DNA of 64,000 nucleotides from Bacteroidetes bacterium GWA2_40_15 (GTDB taxonomy: Bacteria > Bacteroidota > Bacteroidia > Bacteroidales > VadinHA17), in NCBI GenBank assembly GCA_001768195.1, contig MENI01000014.1, forward strand, positions 1 through 64,000, in the 5' to 3' direction. Of the stretch, positions 1 to 9,440 are shown piece by piece. The number at the start of each line of letters is the position of its first letter. Within the stretch, counting starts at the first letter, position 1. Under the pieces are notes generated by a model. It was given only the letters and a program-made list of their open reading frames with translations. It was not told where the DNA came from and did not search any database. The translations under genes were made by a program, and so were the position numbers.

Positions 1-81
1 AACTACATCTCAATATTTTAATCCGTTTGCCTTTATTGATCTACCATGTAATTCCTTTCTCAGACTCCTTAAGTTGACGGC

Positions 82-125
82 TATGCCCTTTAGGGGGTGC
101 TCCGCGTCAGTGGAGCTGGGGCATA
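82..125. repeat. nested inverted repeat / hairpin
   Basis: Outer arms TATGCCC (82-88) and GGGCATA (119-125) enclose inner arms GCTCC (99-103) and GGAGC (112-116). It lies just past the 3' end of the minus-strand gene at 149-595. It could be a transcription end structure, but there is no T-run that would make a textbook intrinsic terminator. Nothing else was recognised in bases 1-148. Confidence 0.4.
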
Positions 126-148
126 AAAGGTGGGGATAATGATTTTCT

Positions 149-595
149 CTATACTATCGCCTTAAATAGATATAATGAAAGAATAACCAGTATCGTAAAT
201 GAAGAGATTGCTATCGGGAACCATACAGGCGCTATCCAGGGAACAGGAATAAGGAATAAAACATCAATAGTAGTGAGTTTAGGAGGCCATTTAATAAGGA
301 TATAGAGCGATAGATAATAAAAAAGATCCCATAAGGCGAAGGTCCAAAGGAAAAATACTATCCATTCCACAATATCAGAACCGGTCAGCAGGGCAATCAC
401 AACAAGCATAATGATTGTTGCTGCTTCGCGCGTCATTTCAATATAAAGGTATCGTTTCGGGAATTTTTTTAATGACTCCTTGTTCGATTCCGAGTCAATC
501 ATTCCCAGGGCTTTCCTCAGATAGACTACAACAACACCCTCAAAATGAGCCATTGCTATCCCAAAAACTGCAAGTAACAAAAGTTTTATGCCCAT
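149..595 (-). CDS. small integral membrane protein, unknown function
   Basis: This encodes 148 residues with about four hydrophobic segments: residues 3-26, about 58-72, about 76-102 and about 108-147. A short charged loop rich in Lys and Ser follows the first segment. No catalytic motif or family signature was recognised. It is transcribed on the minus strand like the operon at 656-3733, but is separated from the phosphatase stop by 60 bases on its upstream side, so it may be a last member or a separate unit. The hydrophobic composition and clean start make a real gene likely; the function is not known. Confidence 0.7.
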   Translation of the reverse strand: MGIKLLLLAVFGIAMAHFEGVVVVYLRKALGMIDSESNKESLKKFPKRYLYIEMTREAATIIMLVVIALLTGSDIVEWIVFFLWTFALWDLFYYLSLYILIKWPPKLTTIDVLFLIPVPWIAPVWFPIAISSFTILVILSLYLFKAIV

Positions 596-655
596 ATAGT
601 TTTAAGATTGATATTCTATCAAAATTACGAATTCCAGGCCAAAACTGAACTGCTA

Positions 656-1405
656 TTATGAGATACAAAGTTTCTCCCTGAGATCCTTCATCTTTGAGAT
701 ATCAAATCCTGCAGAAGCAAGATATCCTTCAATGCCGCCGTAATGATTATTCACCCTGTCGATTACTGAATTGATATTCCTTTGTTTAACTGTTATAACA
801 GACAACATTCTGTTCGAAGGAAAATAGCCGAAGGTGATTATCTTCCTTATCCGAAGGCGTCTCTTAAAGTATGGAAGAAGGGCATCATTCGACTTCATAA
901 AATCATCGATGATAAATTGGCTGTCTGTTCCCAGGGCAAGCAGTATGAGTGCAACAATAATCCCTGTCCTGTCCTTGCCTGCAAAACAATGAATAAGAAG
1001 GGGAGATCCCTCTCCTGAGGAAAGCAGCTCAGCTATCTGTCTGAAAGCTGGCGCCGAAGCATCAAGTATATCCAGATAAAGCTGATTGGATATATCTGCC
1101 AGTATTTTCTCTGTACCTTTTTTGTAGAGATAGGGTTTCAGCCTCTCCCGTGTTGTCTTCTGAAAATCGAGTGGCAGCGACAGTGTAACGGCATGGTCAA
1201 CTGACCTCCGTCGTTTCTTTATCTCATCCGGTGCTCTTAAATCAACAACTGTACGGATGTTCAGCTCACGTAACCTGATTATGTCCTCTTTGCTTATTTT
1301 GTCGGGATTGGCTGATCTGTATACAATCCCCTGCCGTATCATTCCATTTTCGTTGGCAGGTATTCCTCCGATATCCCTGAAATTCCTTACTGATTTTAAA
1401 TTCAT
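656..1405 (-). CDS. tyrosine-protein phosphatase (dual-specificity-like, Y_phosphatase3 family)
   Basis: This is a cytoplasmic-type protein tyrosine phosphatase. The catalytic P-loop is visible as HCFAGKDRTG with nucleophile Cys140 and Arg146, and the N-terminal NFRDIGG motif is typical of the PF13350 family. I chose the ATG at 1405 rather than an upstream one at 1429 because an AGGAGG ribosome site precedes it by about 10 bases and the start then falls just after the stop of the upstream gene. It is the last gene of an apparent operon with a sugar-isomerase-like gene and a lipoprotein phosphoesterase. The substrate (phosphotyrosine, phosphoinositide or other) cannot be read from sequence. 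Confidence 0.88.
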   Translation of the reverse strand: MNLKSVRNFRDIGGIPANENGMIRQGIVYRSANPDKISKEDIIRLRELNIRTVVDLRAPDEIKKRRRSVDHAVTLSLPLDFQKTTRERLKPYLYKKGTEKILADISNQLYLDILDASAPAFRQIAELLSSGEGSPLLIHCFAGKDRTGIIVALILLALGTDSQFIIDDFMKSNDALLPYFKRRLRIRKIITFGYFPSNRMLSVITVKQRNINSVIDRVNNHYGGIEGYLASAGFDISKMKDLREKLCIS

Positions 1406-1406
1406 C

Positions 1407-2831
1407 TCAGCATATCCTCCTGAATTCAATGCCTGAAATCTGAGCCAGTTTCTCTATTGCTGAAGCTCTTTTTCCCACTCCGATTGCACAATGGTGAGAG
1501 GGACCTGCTTTCGACCAGTTGTCGATAAATTCCCGTGCAGGAATGGGAAATTTATAACGGCTGTTGGTATTTCCGATCTGCAGTGTCGGGCCCTCAACCG
1601 ATTCACCCTCGGCTGTCAGAAGAGTTACTTTTCCATCACCTCCCTGGCAGACCGACAGTATTGTTACAGGCCCGTTAGCAACCTTCATCTGAATCGATAA
1701 TCCCTTCCCGGGCTTTCCGTGAAATACAGGAAGAGGCACAAGCCTTACTTTACCGCCGGCAATTTTGAAATGAGCCGGACCATCATGTCCCATCAGAACG
1801 ATATCATCATTGAAATCGAGACCGTAAAACTCAGAGAATGATCCACCGGTATTTAAGGCATCCATTATCTTCATTGCCAGAACATTCTTCACCTCACATT
1901 CGCCTGCAACAGGGATGTTGCTGCCTGTAAGAAGAGTCATTCCCGGGATAAGAGTGGTGACTATCTTTTCATAAGCCGGATCGCCCTCCCCCTCATAATA
2001 GTAGGCAAGAGCGCCCAGCCTGAATTTTTCAGCCATCCGGTCGAGAGCCACAGAAGTAAGTGCTGCCTGTTCCATATCTTCCTTTGAACACTCTTCTGAA
2101 ACATCAAACCAGTCACGGAACTGTCTGATCTTTGAATTTACATCATCATCAGAAACTTTTTCTCTCAGATTCTTAAGCGTTCCGAACTCAAGCAGTTCAA
2201 AATGGCTCCCGAAGGCAGCTGCCAGTAATGTTATGTCACTGTAAACATCAAGCATCCCGTTATAATAGTGGCCCATCACCCCCACCCTGCAATTCTTCAT
2301 TGTATTCCGCACTGAACATGCATCAATCCAGTCGTTAACCCCATTCCATACATATTCCTCCTCAAGATATCCTGTAATCAGATGGTAACTTATACCTGCC
2401 CTGTTAAATACACTTGCCAGTTCGGGAGTGACGCAGCTCTGGCAATATGACAACCAGGCTCCGGTCATTTTGCCGCGGTCGCCCATAGAGTTGAATTTCT
2501 CATAGTCGATAGCTTTTGTCGGCTGAAGGTTTAGTACAATCACCGGACAACTTATCCGTTGAATCAACGGAAGGACAGTATGTGACAAGGCGTAGGTTGA
2601 AATATTCAGGAAAACAAGATCGACACTGTTCCTGTTAAAGAGACCGGCGGCTGAAACAGCCTTATCAACCGTATCAACCATACCGGCATTGATCACTTCA
2701 ACACCTGTTTTTTCAAGCCTATCCTTAATCCTGTCCTGATATAAAGTTAATTTATCGAGAAGCCCTTCGAACTGGCCCCAGTAGGTATCGAGACCGATAC
2801 CGAATAATCCGATCTTTATTCTGCCTAGCAT
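1407..2831 (-). CDS. L-fucose/L-arabinose isomerase-family protein
   Basis: The product has about 474 residues and the layout of the fucose/arabinose isomerase superfamily. It has an N-terminal Rossmann-like half with KIGLFGIGLDTYW, a central part containing YYYEGEGDP and the GECEVKNVLAMKIMD segment, and a C-terminal barrel with HDGPAHF. Glu and His residues in these motifs would be candidate metal ligands. The ATG at 2831 is preferred over a TTG at 2852; it is 2 bases after the upstream gene's TAG and follows a GGGAGG 13 bases earlier. Family members of this class in Bacteroidota are often of unproven sugar specificity, so the substrate is left open. Confidence 0.85.
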   Translation of the reverse strand: MLGRIKIGLFGIGLDTYWGQFEGLLDKLTLYQDRIKDRLEKTGVEVINAGMVDTVDKAVSAAGLFNRNSVDLVFLNISTYALSHTVLPLIQRISCPVIVLNLQPTKAIDYEKFNSMGDRGKMTGAWLSYCQSCVTPELASVFNRAGISYHLITGYLEEEYVWNGVNDWIDACSVRNTMKNCRVGVMGHYYNGMLDVYSDITLLAAAFGSHFELLEFGTLKNLREKVSDDDVNSKIRQFRDWFDVSEECSKEDMEQAALTSVALDRMAEKFRLGALAYYYEGEGDPAYEKIVTTLIPGMTLLTGSNIPVAGECEVKNVLAMKIMDALNTGGSFSEFYGLDFNDDIVLMGHDGPAHFKIAGGKVRLVPLPVFHGKPGKGLSIQMKVANGPVTILSVCQGGDGKVTLLTAEGESVEGPTLQIGNTNSRYKFPIPAREFIDNWSKAGPSHHCAIGVGKRASAIEKLAQISGIEFRRIC

Positions 2832-2833
2832 GT

Positions 2834-3733
2834 CTATTTCTTTACCTCCCAACCGTAATCAATATACTTCCAGCTGATATCTTTATCCTTGACTGTCAGA
2901 AGCAGATAACCCTCTTCAATTCCCTTATGCGGTCCATCCCACCAGCCTGATGACACAGCGCCTCCGGTTACAAAATGAATTCCGTCAATATAAATATCCT
3001 CAAGCGAATGAAGGTGCCCCTGCAATACCATTTTAAGATTATGTCCGTTAAACAGGTCCAGCACCTCTTTTGCATTGTAAACAACTGACGAAGAATCGTT
3101 AGCAACTGTCGTCCCGACATATTTCTGGGTGTTTGCTGAAATAAAGGGAATATGAGTGCTTAGTACAATTGGTGTTCCGGGATCTGTATTAGTTAGTTCC
3201 TTCCTTATCCATTCCATCTGTACATCATCGACCCTGCCTATGTACCTGTCTTTTCCTGTGTCTTCTACCGAATTCAATATCATGAATTTCCATCCTTTAT
3301 GCATAAAAGAGCTGTAGGATTTACCAAGCCTTTTCTCAAACATCTTCTCACCATATTCAGGATTAAGAGGATCAGCTCCGCTCTTTGAATAGATACCGTA
3401 GATCTCATGATTCCCAATAGTATTGAAAACCGGCATCGCGAGACTTTTAACATTTTCAATGTAAAGGTTATAAAGCGAGTCGGCAAGGGAATATCTCTGG
3501 GCAAGGGCATCCATTATCAGGTCTCCGCCCATTATCACAAAATCGGGTTTAAGGTCATTCACTGACCTGATTGCCTGCTGAAAACCGGGAATGGCATTTC
3601 TTTCCCAGGTAAGGTGAATATCTGTCATAAAGGCAAATGAGAATGACTCGCTTTTGTCGTTTCTGGAACAGGAAACAGATGTGAATAATGCCATGTTCAG
3701 CATAAGCAACATAATTGCTGTCGAATTCTTCAT
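2834..3733 (-). CDS. lipoprotein calcineurin-like metallophosphoesterase
   Basis: The 299-residue protein starts with a lipoprotein signal peptide ending at a lipobox Cys22 (SVSC), so it should be membrane-anchored outside the inner membrane. All metallophosphoesterase blocks are present: DIH (Asp38, His40), GGDLIMD (Asp71), GNHE, THIPF and GHLH, which bind two metals. It is the first gene of the minus-strand operon with the isomerase-like and phosphatase genes; the spacing to the next start is 2 bases. The substrate could be a phosphodiester or a sugar phosphate. This cannot be decided here. Confidence 0.88.
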   Translation of the reverse strand: MKNSTAIMLLMLNMALFTSVSCSRNDKSESFSFAFMTDIHLTWERNAIPGFQQAIRSVNDLKPDFVIMGGDLIMDALAQRYSLADSLYNLYIENVKSLAMPVFNTIGNHEIYGIYSKSGADPLNPEYGEKMFEKRLGKSYSSFMHKGWKFMILNSVEDTGKDRYIGRVDDVQMEWIRKELTNTDPGTPIVLSTHIPFISANTQKYVGTTVANDSSSVVYNAKEVLDLFNGHNLKMVLQGHLHSLEDIYIDGIHFVTGGAVSSGWWDGPHKGIEEGYLLLTVKDKDISWKYIDYGWEVKK

Positions 3734-3919
3734 AGTTAATGGTTTGAATGTTATCGCTCAAATTTAATAAGAATAGCGGCTTTGGGAGTCAGAAATCCAT
3801 TAAAATCAAAATATTTGCTAATTTCGTGGAATGGCTGTGGAGTTATGCATTCATAATGTATTTACACAGACACCATTTACAGGTTTCCGGGAATTTTAAC
3901 ATATGCATTCCATCCTTTT

Positions 3920-4297
3920 ATGATCAGGACATTATTACTAGTCGGTACCGGAGGATTCCTGGGAAGTATATCGAGATATCTTGTTTCCCGTTTCGTGCAG
4001 AACAGCATCCCCTCTTCATTTCCTTATGGAACATTCTTCGTGAATATTGCCGGATGTTTATTGATAGGAATTATATATGGTCTTTCTGAGAGGAGCTCAT
4101 TGCTGACACCAGGATGGAGATTGTTTCTTGCTGCGGGTTTTTGCGGAGGATTTACAACCTTCTCTACATTCGCAAACGAGAATCTGGCACTGCTCCGTGA
4201 TGGTGAATTCTTCTACTTCTTTCTTTATACCGGATTAAGTGTATTCCTGGGAATATCAGCTACTTTTTTGGGAGTGTTAATAACAAAAATATTCTGA
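3920..4297 (+). CDS. crcB: fluoride efflux channel CrcB/Fluc
   Basis: The 125-residue protein has four membrane helices and the Fluc signatures GTGGFLGSISRY near the N-terminus, Asn42 (VNIAG) and GFCGGFTTFSTF at residues 73-84, the phenylalanine-rich pore stretch. It forms a dimeric channel that lets fluoride leave the cytoplasm. A DUF190 gene follows after 4 bases, a common pairing. I looked for a fluoride riboswitch in the 186 bases before the start and did not find its conserved pieces. Confidence 0.93.
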   Translation: MIRTLLLVGTGGFLGSISRYLVSRFVQNSIPSSFPYGTFFVNIAGCLLIGIIYGLSERSSLLTPGWRLFLAAGFCGGFTTFSTFANENLALLRDGEFFYFFLYTGLSVFLGISATFLGVLITKIF

Positions 4298-4301
4298 AAT
4301 T

Positions 4302-4655
4302 ATGAAACCCGGAGATAGTGCCAGACGTTTAAGGATCTATATCAGTTCAACTGATAAGTTTGAACACAAACCTCTTTACGAGGTGATAGTTTATTCAGCC
4401 AGGGAACATGGGATAACCGGTGCAACTGTTCTGAAGGGCATTATGGGTTATGGCTCAAGCAGCGAGGTCTATACGAATAAACTCTGGGAGATATCTGAAA
4501 AGGTACCCCTTATTGTTGAGATAATAGATGAATCTCATAAAATCGATTCCTTTTTAAAGAACAATAAACTGTTTTTTGAAAGCATAGGAAAAGGACACAT
4601 TATAACTATGGATGATACAACTATCATAATGCATAAAGCAGGGAAGAAGAAGTGA
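4302..4655 (+). CDS. DUF190 (PII-like) protein, CrcB partner
   Basis: This 117-residue soluble protein has the DUF190 pattern: RRLRIYISSTDKFEHKPLYE, then GITGATVLKGIMGYG, and a C-terminal acidic patch. DUF190 proteins adopt a PII-like fold and are often encoded beside crcB. It starts 4 bases after the crcB stop, so the two are almost certainly co-transcribed. A regulatory or fluoride-sensing role is an inference from this linkage only. Confidence 0.88.
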   Translation: MKPGDSARRLRIYISSTDKFEHKPLYEVIVYSAREHGITGATVLKGIMGYGSSSEVYTNKLWEISEKVPLIVEIIDESHKIDSFLKNNKLFFESIGKGHIITMDDTTIIMHKAGKKK

Positions 4656-4657
4656 GG

Positions 4658-4685
4658 GGGAGATTGGGAGAGGGAGCGTGGGAGC
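4658..4685. repeat. heptanucleotide tract after DUF190 gene
   Basis: Four degenerate 7-base units (GGGAGAT, TGGGAGA, GGGAGCG, TGGGAGC) begin 2 bases after the TGA stop of the DUF190 gene. Two similar period-7 tracts lie at 31997 and 36004. Confidence 0.5.
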
Positions 4686-4691
4686 GATAAA

Positions 4692-5528
4692 TTAGAGTAA
4701 CATTCCCAGAGCCTGATAACCAAAGTATAACCCGAACAGACAAAGTATTCCACCCAGGCTTTTAATAAAGACTGATATTGTCTTTATGTTTATCCTTGAC
4801 CTGAACCGAACTATCAGAAAAGCCATGAGCAGAAACCAGATTATACTGCCTAATGACAGAAAGAGTGCGTAGCATATACTGATGACCAGATGAAAGTATT
4901 TTGGATAAACTGTCTGATCAGCCAAACGATCTTTGTTCTTACCTCCGCCGATATTGTTAAACTGTTCCAGTGAAAAAGCCTGTGGATTTTCAATACTTAT
5001 GCCCTCTATCCTTTTGATCTCCTTTACATTCTGATCCATTTTACCTGAAAGACCGCCTGTATTGAACCCAAGTGAAGCAATCAGGGAGATAACAAAAAAT
5101 GACGAGGTAATAACTCCTATAAATAATGTAGGATTAAGAAAGTTAATCATAAATCCTGTATAGAATGCCCCTTTATCCCGTCTTTGAAATTTTTCCGTAA
5201 GGTGGGTCTTATCTTCAAGATTTTCTATATCGATTTTTGTCCTGATAATTTTGTAGCCCAGAAACAGAAAGAATATTGAACCGGCAGCAAATATATAAGG
5301 CATAGCCGGCTGATAAAAAGAATAAAGCTTTGTCAGACCAAATACAGCAACAAACACATAGACAAAGTCTGCAATTGAAGCTCCAAGGCTTACCAGATAA
5401 CAATAACGCAGCCTTCCCTTAAGAGCGGTGGTCGCAACAAGAATGCTTACAGGACCTGCAATAGGCATCGAGAAAATAAAACCTGCCAATAAACCGGCAA
5501 CAGATACAGCTATGATACTTTCGCTCAT
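4692..5528 (-). CDS. LysE-family translocator
   Basis: The 278-residue membrane protein has the LysE/RhtB N-terminal motif GLLAGFIFSMPIAGPVSILV, then paired helices up to about residue 105, a second motif GFMINFLNPTLFIGV, and a C-terminal set of three helices. Between these lies an unusually long polar loop (about residues 160-210, KMDQNVKEIKRIEG onward) not found in short LysE exporters. Members export amino acids or related small molecules; the substrate here is unknown. It converges on the crcB-DUF190 pair. Confidence 0.85.
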   Translation of the reverse strand: MSESIIAVSVAGLLAGFIFSMPIAGPVSILVATTALKGRLRYCYLVSLGASIADFVYVFVAVFGLTKLYSFYQPAMPYIFAAGSIFFLFLGYKIIRTKIDIENLEDKTHLTEKFQRRDKGAFYTGFMINFLNPTLFIGVITSSFFVISLIASLGFNTGGLSGKMDQNVKEIKRIEGISIENPQAFSLEQFNNIGGGKNKDRLADQTVYPKYFHLVISICYALFLSLGSIIWFLLMAFLIVRFRSRINIKTISVFIKSLGGILCLFGLYFGYQALGMLL

Positions 5529-5987
5529 TTTACCTGACTGAAAAAAATCCCTGAGTTACCAATTACATAAACGCTGAAAATTGAATCAAAGTTCTGAAAT
5601 TAATCTGATTTTTTCTGAGAATTCACTTTGAGACAGAAATTCTGATTTCGGGCTACCATAAAAGGAAGAAATAATGTCTAAATTTGATACAGAAAAATCC
5701 ATGCAAATAAAATGACTATCAGCAATGAAAAAAGATCTGTAATACTATTATAAAATCAATTCCATAATATTGTTTAATTCTCACGAACTCACCCCCTTTA
5801 TCCCCCTCTCTACTTTGTAAAGAGAGGGAATGTAACTAGATTACAGCGTGTTACACCCCCCTCTTTGTGAAACAGAGAGGGGGGTTGGGGGGGTGAGTTC
5901 ATGAAAGAGATAGGAGGTAATTAATTGATTTACAAGTTTAATATATCAGTATTAATAATTCCAGATACTCATACAAGATAATATACT
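5529..5987. other. 459-base intergenic region with nested palindrome
   Basis: This lies between the divergent LysE-type gene and the uroporphyrinogen-decarboxylase-like gene. It is AT-rich except for a GC-rich nested palindrome at 5782-5903. No coding frame, RNA gene or clear promoter was recognised. Confidence 0.6.
5782..5903. repeat. large nested palindromic repeat
   Basis: The outer arms are close to CACGAACTCACCCCC (from 5782) and GGGGGGTGAGTTCATG (to about 5902). Inside are two smaller hairpins: CCCTCTCTACTTTG with AAAGAGAGGG near 5804-5828, and CCCCCCTCTTTG with CAGAGAGGGGGG near 5855-5883. The whole is about 120 bases and could be a REP-like or miniature mobile repeat. No terminal direct repeat could be confirmed. 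Confidence 0.6.
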
Positions 5988-7088
5988 ATGAATTCAAAAG
6001 AAAGGGTTTTCAGAGCACTCCGAAAAAGGCAGGGAAATCCTGACAGAGTGCCAATTCAATTTGATCTTTGCAGGCAGCATATTGAAACTTTTGGAAAAAA
6101 GCTTGGTATTGAACCTGATTATGCCTTCTCATATTATGAAGATCTGACCTACAGGATCTCAGCCAATGAGATCAGAACAAAAATGGGGAGTGATGTTGTT
6201 GTAGCTGGAGGTACAGTTCCGGCTGGCTATAAACCTGAACCGGTATCTGGCGATGTTACAATGAATGAATTCGGGATGCATATGAAGCCAACCTCTTTAT
6301 ATGTAGAAGTTGTGAAATGCCCCCTCGAAAATTTAGCGACAGTCAGCGAGCTGGAAAATTATAAATTTCCTGATGCTTATGCTCCGGGAAGGTTTGAGAA
6401 GGCAAAAAGGGATATTGACAGGTTTGGCAAGGAATTCTTCATAATTGGAGATGTTGAGATCTCTCTTTTTGAGATGGCATGGCACTTAACAGGACTGGAA
6501 AAATATATGATTGGGATGATGTGTGATGAGCCATGGCTTGAGCCGCTGAATGAACTGGTTGAAGATTGGAGCACCGGACTGGCGCTTCAGCTTGTCAGGG
6601 CCGGAGTGGATGCAATATGGTTCGGGGAGGACCTGGGCAGCCAAACCTCAACCCTTATCTCACCTGAAGAGTGGAGGGTAAGGTTTAAGCCTCGTCACAG
6701 GAGGATGATCGGGAAACTGAAGAAGGAAAATCCGGATATTATAATTATCATGCACTCCGATGGAGCAGTTGCACCTCTTATAGATGATTTTATTGAACTG
6801 AGAGTAGATGTTTATAACCCTGTTCAACCAAATGTAGATGGCTCTGATCCGCAGGATTTAAAAGATAAATATGGCGACAGGATCTGCTTCTTTGGAGGAA
6901 TCGATCAGCAGTCATTGTTGCCATCAGGAGAGATAGCTGCAATACGTAAAGAAATTAAAGAAAGAATACGTATACTCGGAAAGGACAGAGGCTACCTTCT
7001 GGCCCCTGCTCATATTCTTCAGCCTGATGTTTCAACTGATACAATTGAAGCTTTTATTAAAGCGGCAACAGAGTCAGGCAGCTATTAA
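5988..7088 (+). CDS. uroporphyrinogen decarboxylase-family protein (URO-D/MtaA-like)
   Basis: The 366-residue product has the URO-D-family fold pattern: N-terminal [22 protein letters not shown], a central [35 protein letters not shown] and a C-terminal [14 protein letters not shown]. It lacks the uroporphyrin-binding N-terminal FMRQAGRY-type motif of true HemE, so it belongs with methyltransferase-like or uncharacterised URO-D paralogues that are numerous in Bacteroidota. Its TAA stop overlaps the TAA stop of the convergent acr3 by 2 bases. A role in heme synthesis is unlikely; a corrinoid or methyl-transfer role is only a possibility. Confidence 0.82.
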   Translation: MNSKERVFRALRKRQGNPDRVPIQFDLCRQHIETFGKKLGIEPDYAFSYYEDLTYRISANEIRTKMGSDVVVAGGTVPAGYKPEPVSGDVTMNEFGMHMKPTSLYVEVVKCPLENLATVSELENYKFPDAYAPGRFEKAKRDIDRFGKEFFIIGDVEISLFEMAWHLTGLEKYMIGMMCDEPWLEPLNELVEDWSTGLALQLVRAGVDAIWFGEDLGSQTSTLISPEEWRVRFKPRHRRMIGKLKKENPDIIIIMHSDGAVAPLIDDFIELRVDVYNPVQPNVDGSDPQDLKDKYGDRICFFGGIDQQSLLPSGEIAAIRKEIKERIRILGKDRGYLLAPAHILQPDVSTDTIEAFIKAATESGSY

Positions 7089-8158
7089 GCCTGGTGAAAG
7101 TATTTCTTTTTATAGTACAAAGCCACATTAACCAGAGCTATCATCACCGGTACCTCAACCAGCGGACCAATTACTGCAGCAAATGCCTCTCCTGAGTTTA
7201 TGCCGAAAATAGCTATTGCCACGGCTATCGCAAGTTCAAAATTATTGCTTGCAGCCGTAAAGGAAAGAGTGGTTGTCTGACCATATGTCGCTCCTGCTTT
7301 TTTGCTTATGAAGAAAGAGGATATGAACATAACAACGAAATATATAATTAACGGTATTGCTATAAGGACAACATCAAAAGGTAGTTTAACTATATACTCC
7401 CCTTTCAGAGAGAACATTACTATTATGGTAAACAACAAAGCTATAAGTGTTATGGGACTGATTTTGGGAATAAACCTTGTATGATACCACTCCCTGCTTT
7501 TCACCCTTATAAGTATAAAACGTGTAAGGAAACCGGCAATGAAAGGTATTCCAAGATAAATAAATACACTCTCGGCGATCTGACCTATTGTTATGTTTTC
7601 AACTATCGCATTGGTTGGTACTCCAAACCACCCGGGCAGGACAGCTATAAAGACCCATGCATAAACAGAGAAAAACAAAACCTGGAAAATTGAGTTAAAG
7701 GCTACCAGTCCGGCACAGTATTCCGTATCCCCTTTTGCCAGATCATTCCAGACTATCACCATTGCTATACACCGGGCAAGGCCAATCATTATGATTCCGT
7801 ACATATACGGAAGGTTGGCATTGTCTTTCCCGGGAAATAACTTAAAGAAGATAATAGCAAGGGCGAACATGAGCACAGGACCTATTATCCAGTTCTGGAT
7901 AAGAGAAAGACCGAGAACCCTGAAATTTCTGAAGACACCTCCCAGTTCCTCATATTTTACCTTGGCCAGCGGAGGATACATCATCATGATCAATCCTATT
8001 GCAATGGGGATATTGGTAGTACTATCGGGTGAAGCTTTCAGTGAATCCCAGAAAGCAGCAATTGCCGGGAAGAAGTATCCTGAGAAAACTCCTATTAGCA
8101 TGGCAAGAAAGATCCAAAGGGTCAGATACCTGTCGAGAATTTTGAGTCTGGGTTTCAT
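7085..8158 (-). CDS. acr3: ACR3-family arsenite efflux permease
   Basis: About 357 residues and ten membrane helices match Acr3, which exports As(III). Visible signatures are the N-terminal [18 protein letters not shown], the segment [13 protein letters not shown] with the essential Cys130 in helix 4, and the C-terminal [17 protein letters not shown] with the conserved Glu. The ATG at 8158 is preferred over a TTG at 8182. It is the last gene of arsR-arsC-arsM-acr3. A 21-bp element shared with two other ars genes lies 7 bases before its start. Confidence 0.95.
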   Translation of the reverse strand: MKPRLKILDRYLTLWIFLAMLIGVFSGYFFPAIAAFWDSLKASPDSTTNIPIAIGLIMMMYPPLAKVKYEELGGVFRNFRVLGLSLIQNWIIGPVLMFALAIIFFKLFPGKDNANLPYMYGIIMIGLARCIAMVIVWNDLAKGDTEYCAGLVAFNSIFQVLFFSVYAWVFIAVLPGWFGVPTNAIVENITIGQIAESVFIYLGIPFIAGFLTRFILIRVKSREWYHTRFIPKISPITLIALLFTIIVMFSLKGEYIVKLPFDVVLIAIPLIIYFVVMFISSFFISKKAGATYGQTTTLSFTAASNNFELAIAVAIAIFGINSGEAFAAVIGPLVEVPVMIALVNVALYYKKKYFHQA

Positions 8159-8165
8159 AGTTTTA

Positions 8166-8186
8166 ATTTGAAAATCGGACAATTTG
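8166..8186 (-). repeat. 21-bp ars-locus element, copy 1 (before acr3)
   Basis: On the minus strand this reads CAAATTGTC, then CG, then ATTTTCAAAT. It ends 7 bases before the acr3 ATG. It differs at two central bases from copies at 10280 and 11836. A further ATTTTCAAATTTT-type stretch extends it upstream to 8198. Confidence 0.6.
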
Positions 8187-8198
8187 AAAATTTGAAAA

Positions 8199-9005
8199 TT
8201 ATTCCGGTTTATAAGCAGATACAGTTATGCTGAAAATCCCTCTCTCGCCGGAATGATAGGAGTTTAGCTCAGCCGGATTATTGTATTCCGACAACAGGGA
8301 ATCAGGAAGCTTAATCTCTTTCTGCTTATGAACCTTTATGTTGAAGAATCCGGCATCTTTAACGATCTCAAGGTATTCATCCATCCCACTGGCTCCCGAC
8401 ACACATCCTGCATACAGTTCTGCATCCTTCTGCATTTTTTCTGAGAGCCGGCCTTTAATGACCACATCCGAGACACAGAAATGTGCTCCGGGTTTTAATA
8501 CCCTGAAGATCTCACTGAAAGCTTTTGTTTTATCGGGTACAAGGTTGAGAACACAATTTGAAATTACAACATCAAATTTCATTTCATCAAATGGCATATC
8601 CTCAATATCCCCAATGACAAATTCTACATTTTTATATTTTAATTTTTTGCAGTTTTCCCTGGCTTTTAAGACCATTGGTTCTGTCATATCGAGTCCTGTT
8701 ACCTTGCCTTTTTCACCGACAATAGCACGGGCGACAAAGCAATCATTTCCTGCCCCGCTGCCAAGATCCAGGACATGATCTCCGGTCTTTATACCTGCAA
8801 AGTCTGTTGGGATTCCACAACCAAGGTTCATATCGGCATCTGGATTATATCCTTCAAGTTTTTCATAACTCTCACTAAAGACTGTGTAGTCCACACCTGT
8901 TCCGCAGCAGGATGAGCTGCCGCAACAGGAATTATCCTGATCAATCTGTTGCGCTATCTTTCCGTATTTGTCTTTAACAATGCTTTTAAGTTCTTCTGAT
9001 TTCAT
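8199..9005 (-). CDS. arsM: arsenite S-adenosylmethionine methyltransferase
   Basis: The 268-residue SAM-dependent methyltransferase converts As(III) to methylated arsenicals in the cytoplasm. The SAM site [11 protein letters not shown] is at residues 78-88. The three arsenic-binding cysteines of ArsM are found at Cys63 (NLGCG), Cys151 and Cys201 (YAGCVSGA). Two extra Cys pairs near the N-terminus (residues 27-28 and 33-34) recall metal-binding tails seen in some ArsM. Its start overlaps the arsC stop by 4 bases, so translation is probably coupled. Confidence 0.95.
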   Translation of the reverse strand: MKSEELKSIVKDKYGKIAQQIDQDNSCCGSSSCCGTGVDYTVFSESYEKLEGYNPDADMNLGCGIPTDFAGIKTGDHVLDLGSGAGNDCFVARAIVGEKGKVTGLDMTEPMVLKARENCKKLKYKNVEFVIGDIEDMPFDEMKFDVVISNCVLNLVPDKTKAFSEIFRVLKPGAHFCVSDVVIKGRLSEKMQKDAELYAGCVSGASGMDEYLEIVKDAGFFNIKVHKQKEIKLPDSLLSEYNNPAELNSYHSGERGIFSITVSAYKPE

Positions 9006-9427
9006 AGCTTTTTTCTTAATTCTGATTCATATAATTTATAAAAATCATCCCTTATGTCGTTTCTGATCCTGTAGAATTCATTTATTATCTCAGTATAAGA
9101 TCCTTTAAAGGAAGAAGGATCTTCAAATCCCATATGCAGTCTGTGACTTACCTTTCCGGGAAATAACGGGCATGTCTCATTTGCATGATCGCAAACAGTT
9201 ATTACATAGTCCCAGGACTCGTTAATGTATTCATCAACATGTTTAGGTGCGTGACTACTTATGTCAACTCCTGCCTTTTTCATAACATCAACTGCTGTCG
9301 GATTTACTTTGCTGGCAGGTTCTGTCCCTGCAGAGTAAACCTGAAGTCTCTTATCAAATGATTGCAAAAAGCCGTGAGCCATCTGGCTGCGGCAACTGTT
9401 ACCGGTACAAAGAATCAGTATTTTCAT
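9002..9427 (-). CDS. arsC: arsenate reductase, thioredoxin-coupled LMW-phosphatase type
   Basis: The 141-residue enzyme reduces As(V) to As(III). The P-loop CTGNSCR gives Cys7, Cys12 and Arg13, and the redox pair Cys79 and Cys86 is in the CDHANETCP segment, as in Staphylococcus pI258-type ArsC. The conserved SAGT motif is at 32-35. It lies 13 bases after the arsR stop and overlaps arsM by 4 bases. Confidence 0.95.
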   Translation of the reverse strand: MKILILCTGNSCRSQMAHGFLQSFDKRLQVYSAGTEPASKVNPTAVDVMKKAGVDISSHAPKHVDEYINESWDYVITVCDHANETCPLFPGKVSHRLHMGFEDPSSFKGSYTEIINEFYRIRNDIRDDFYKLYESELRKKL

Positions 9428-9440
9428 ATTTTCTTGTATA

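Noticed and set aside
3734-3919. Fluoride riboswitch before crcB
   Set aside because: The region was read for the conserved GGNGAUGG-type pieces and the pseudoknot partner; none was found.
3748-4089. 113-codon frame overlapping crcB
   Set aside because: It overlaps the strongly conserved CrcB frame and has no recognisable protein pattern.
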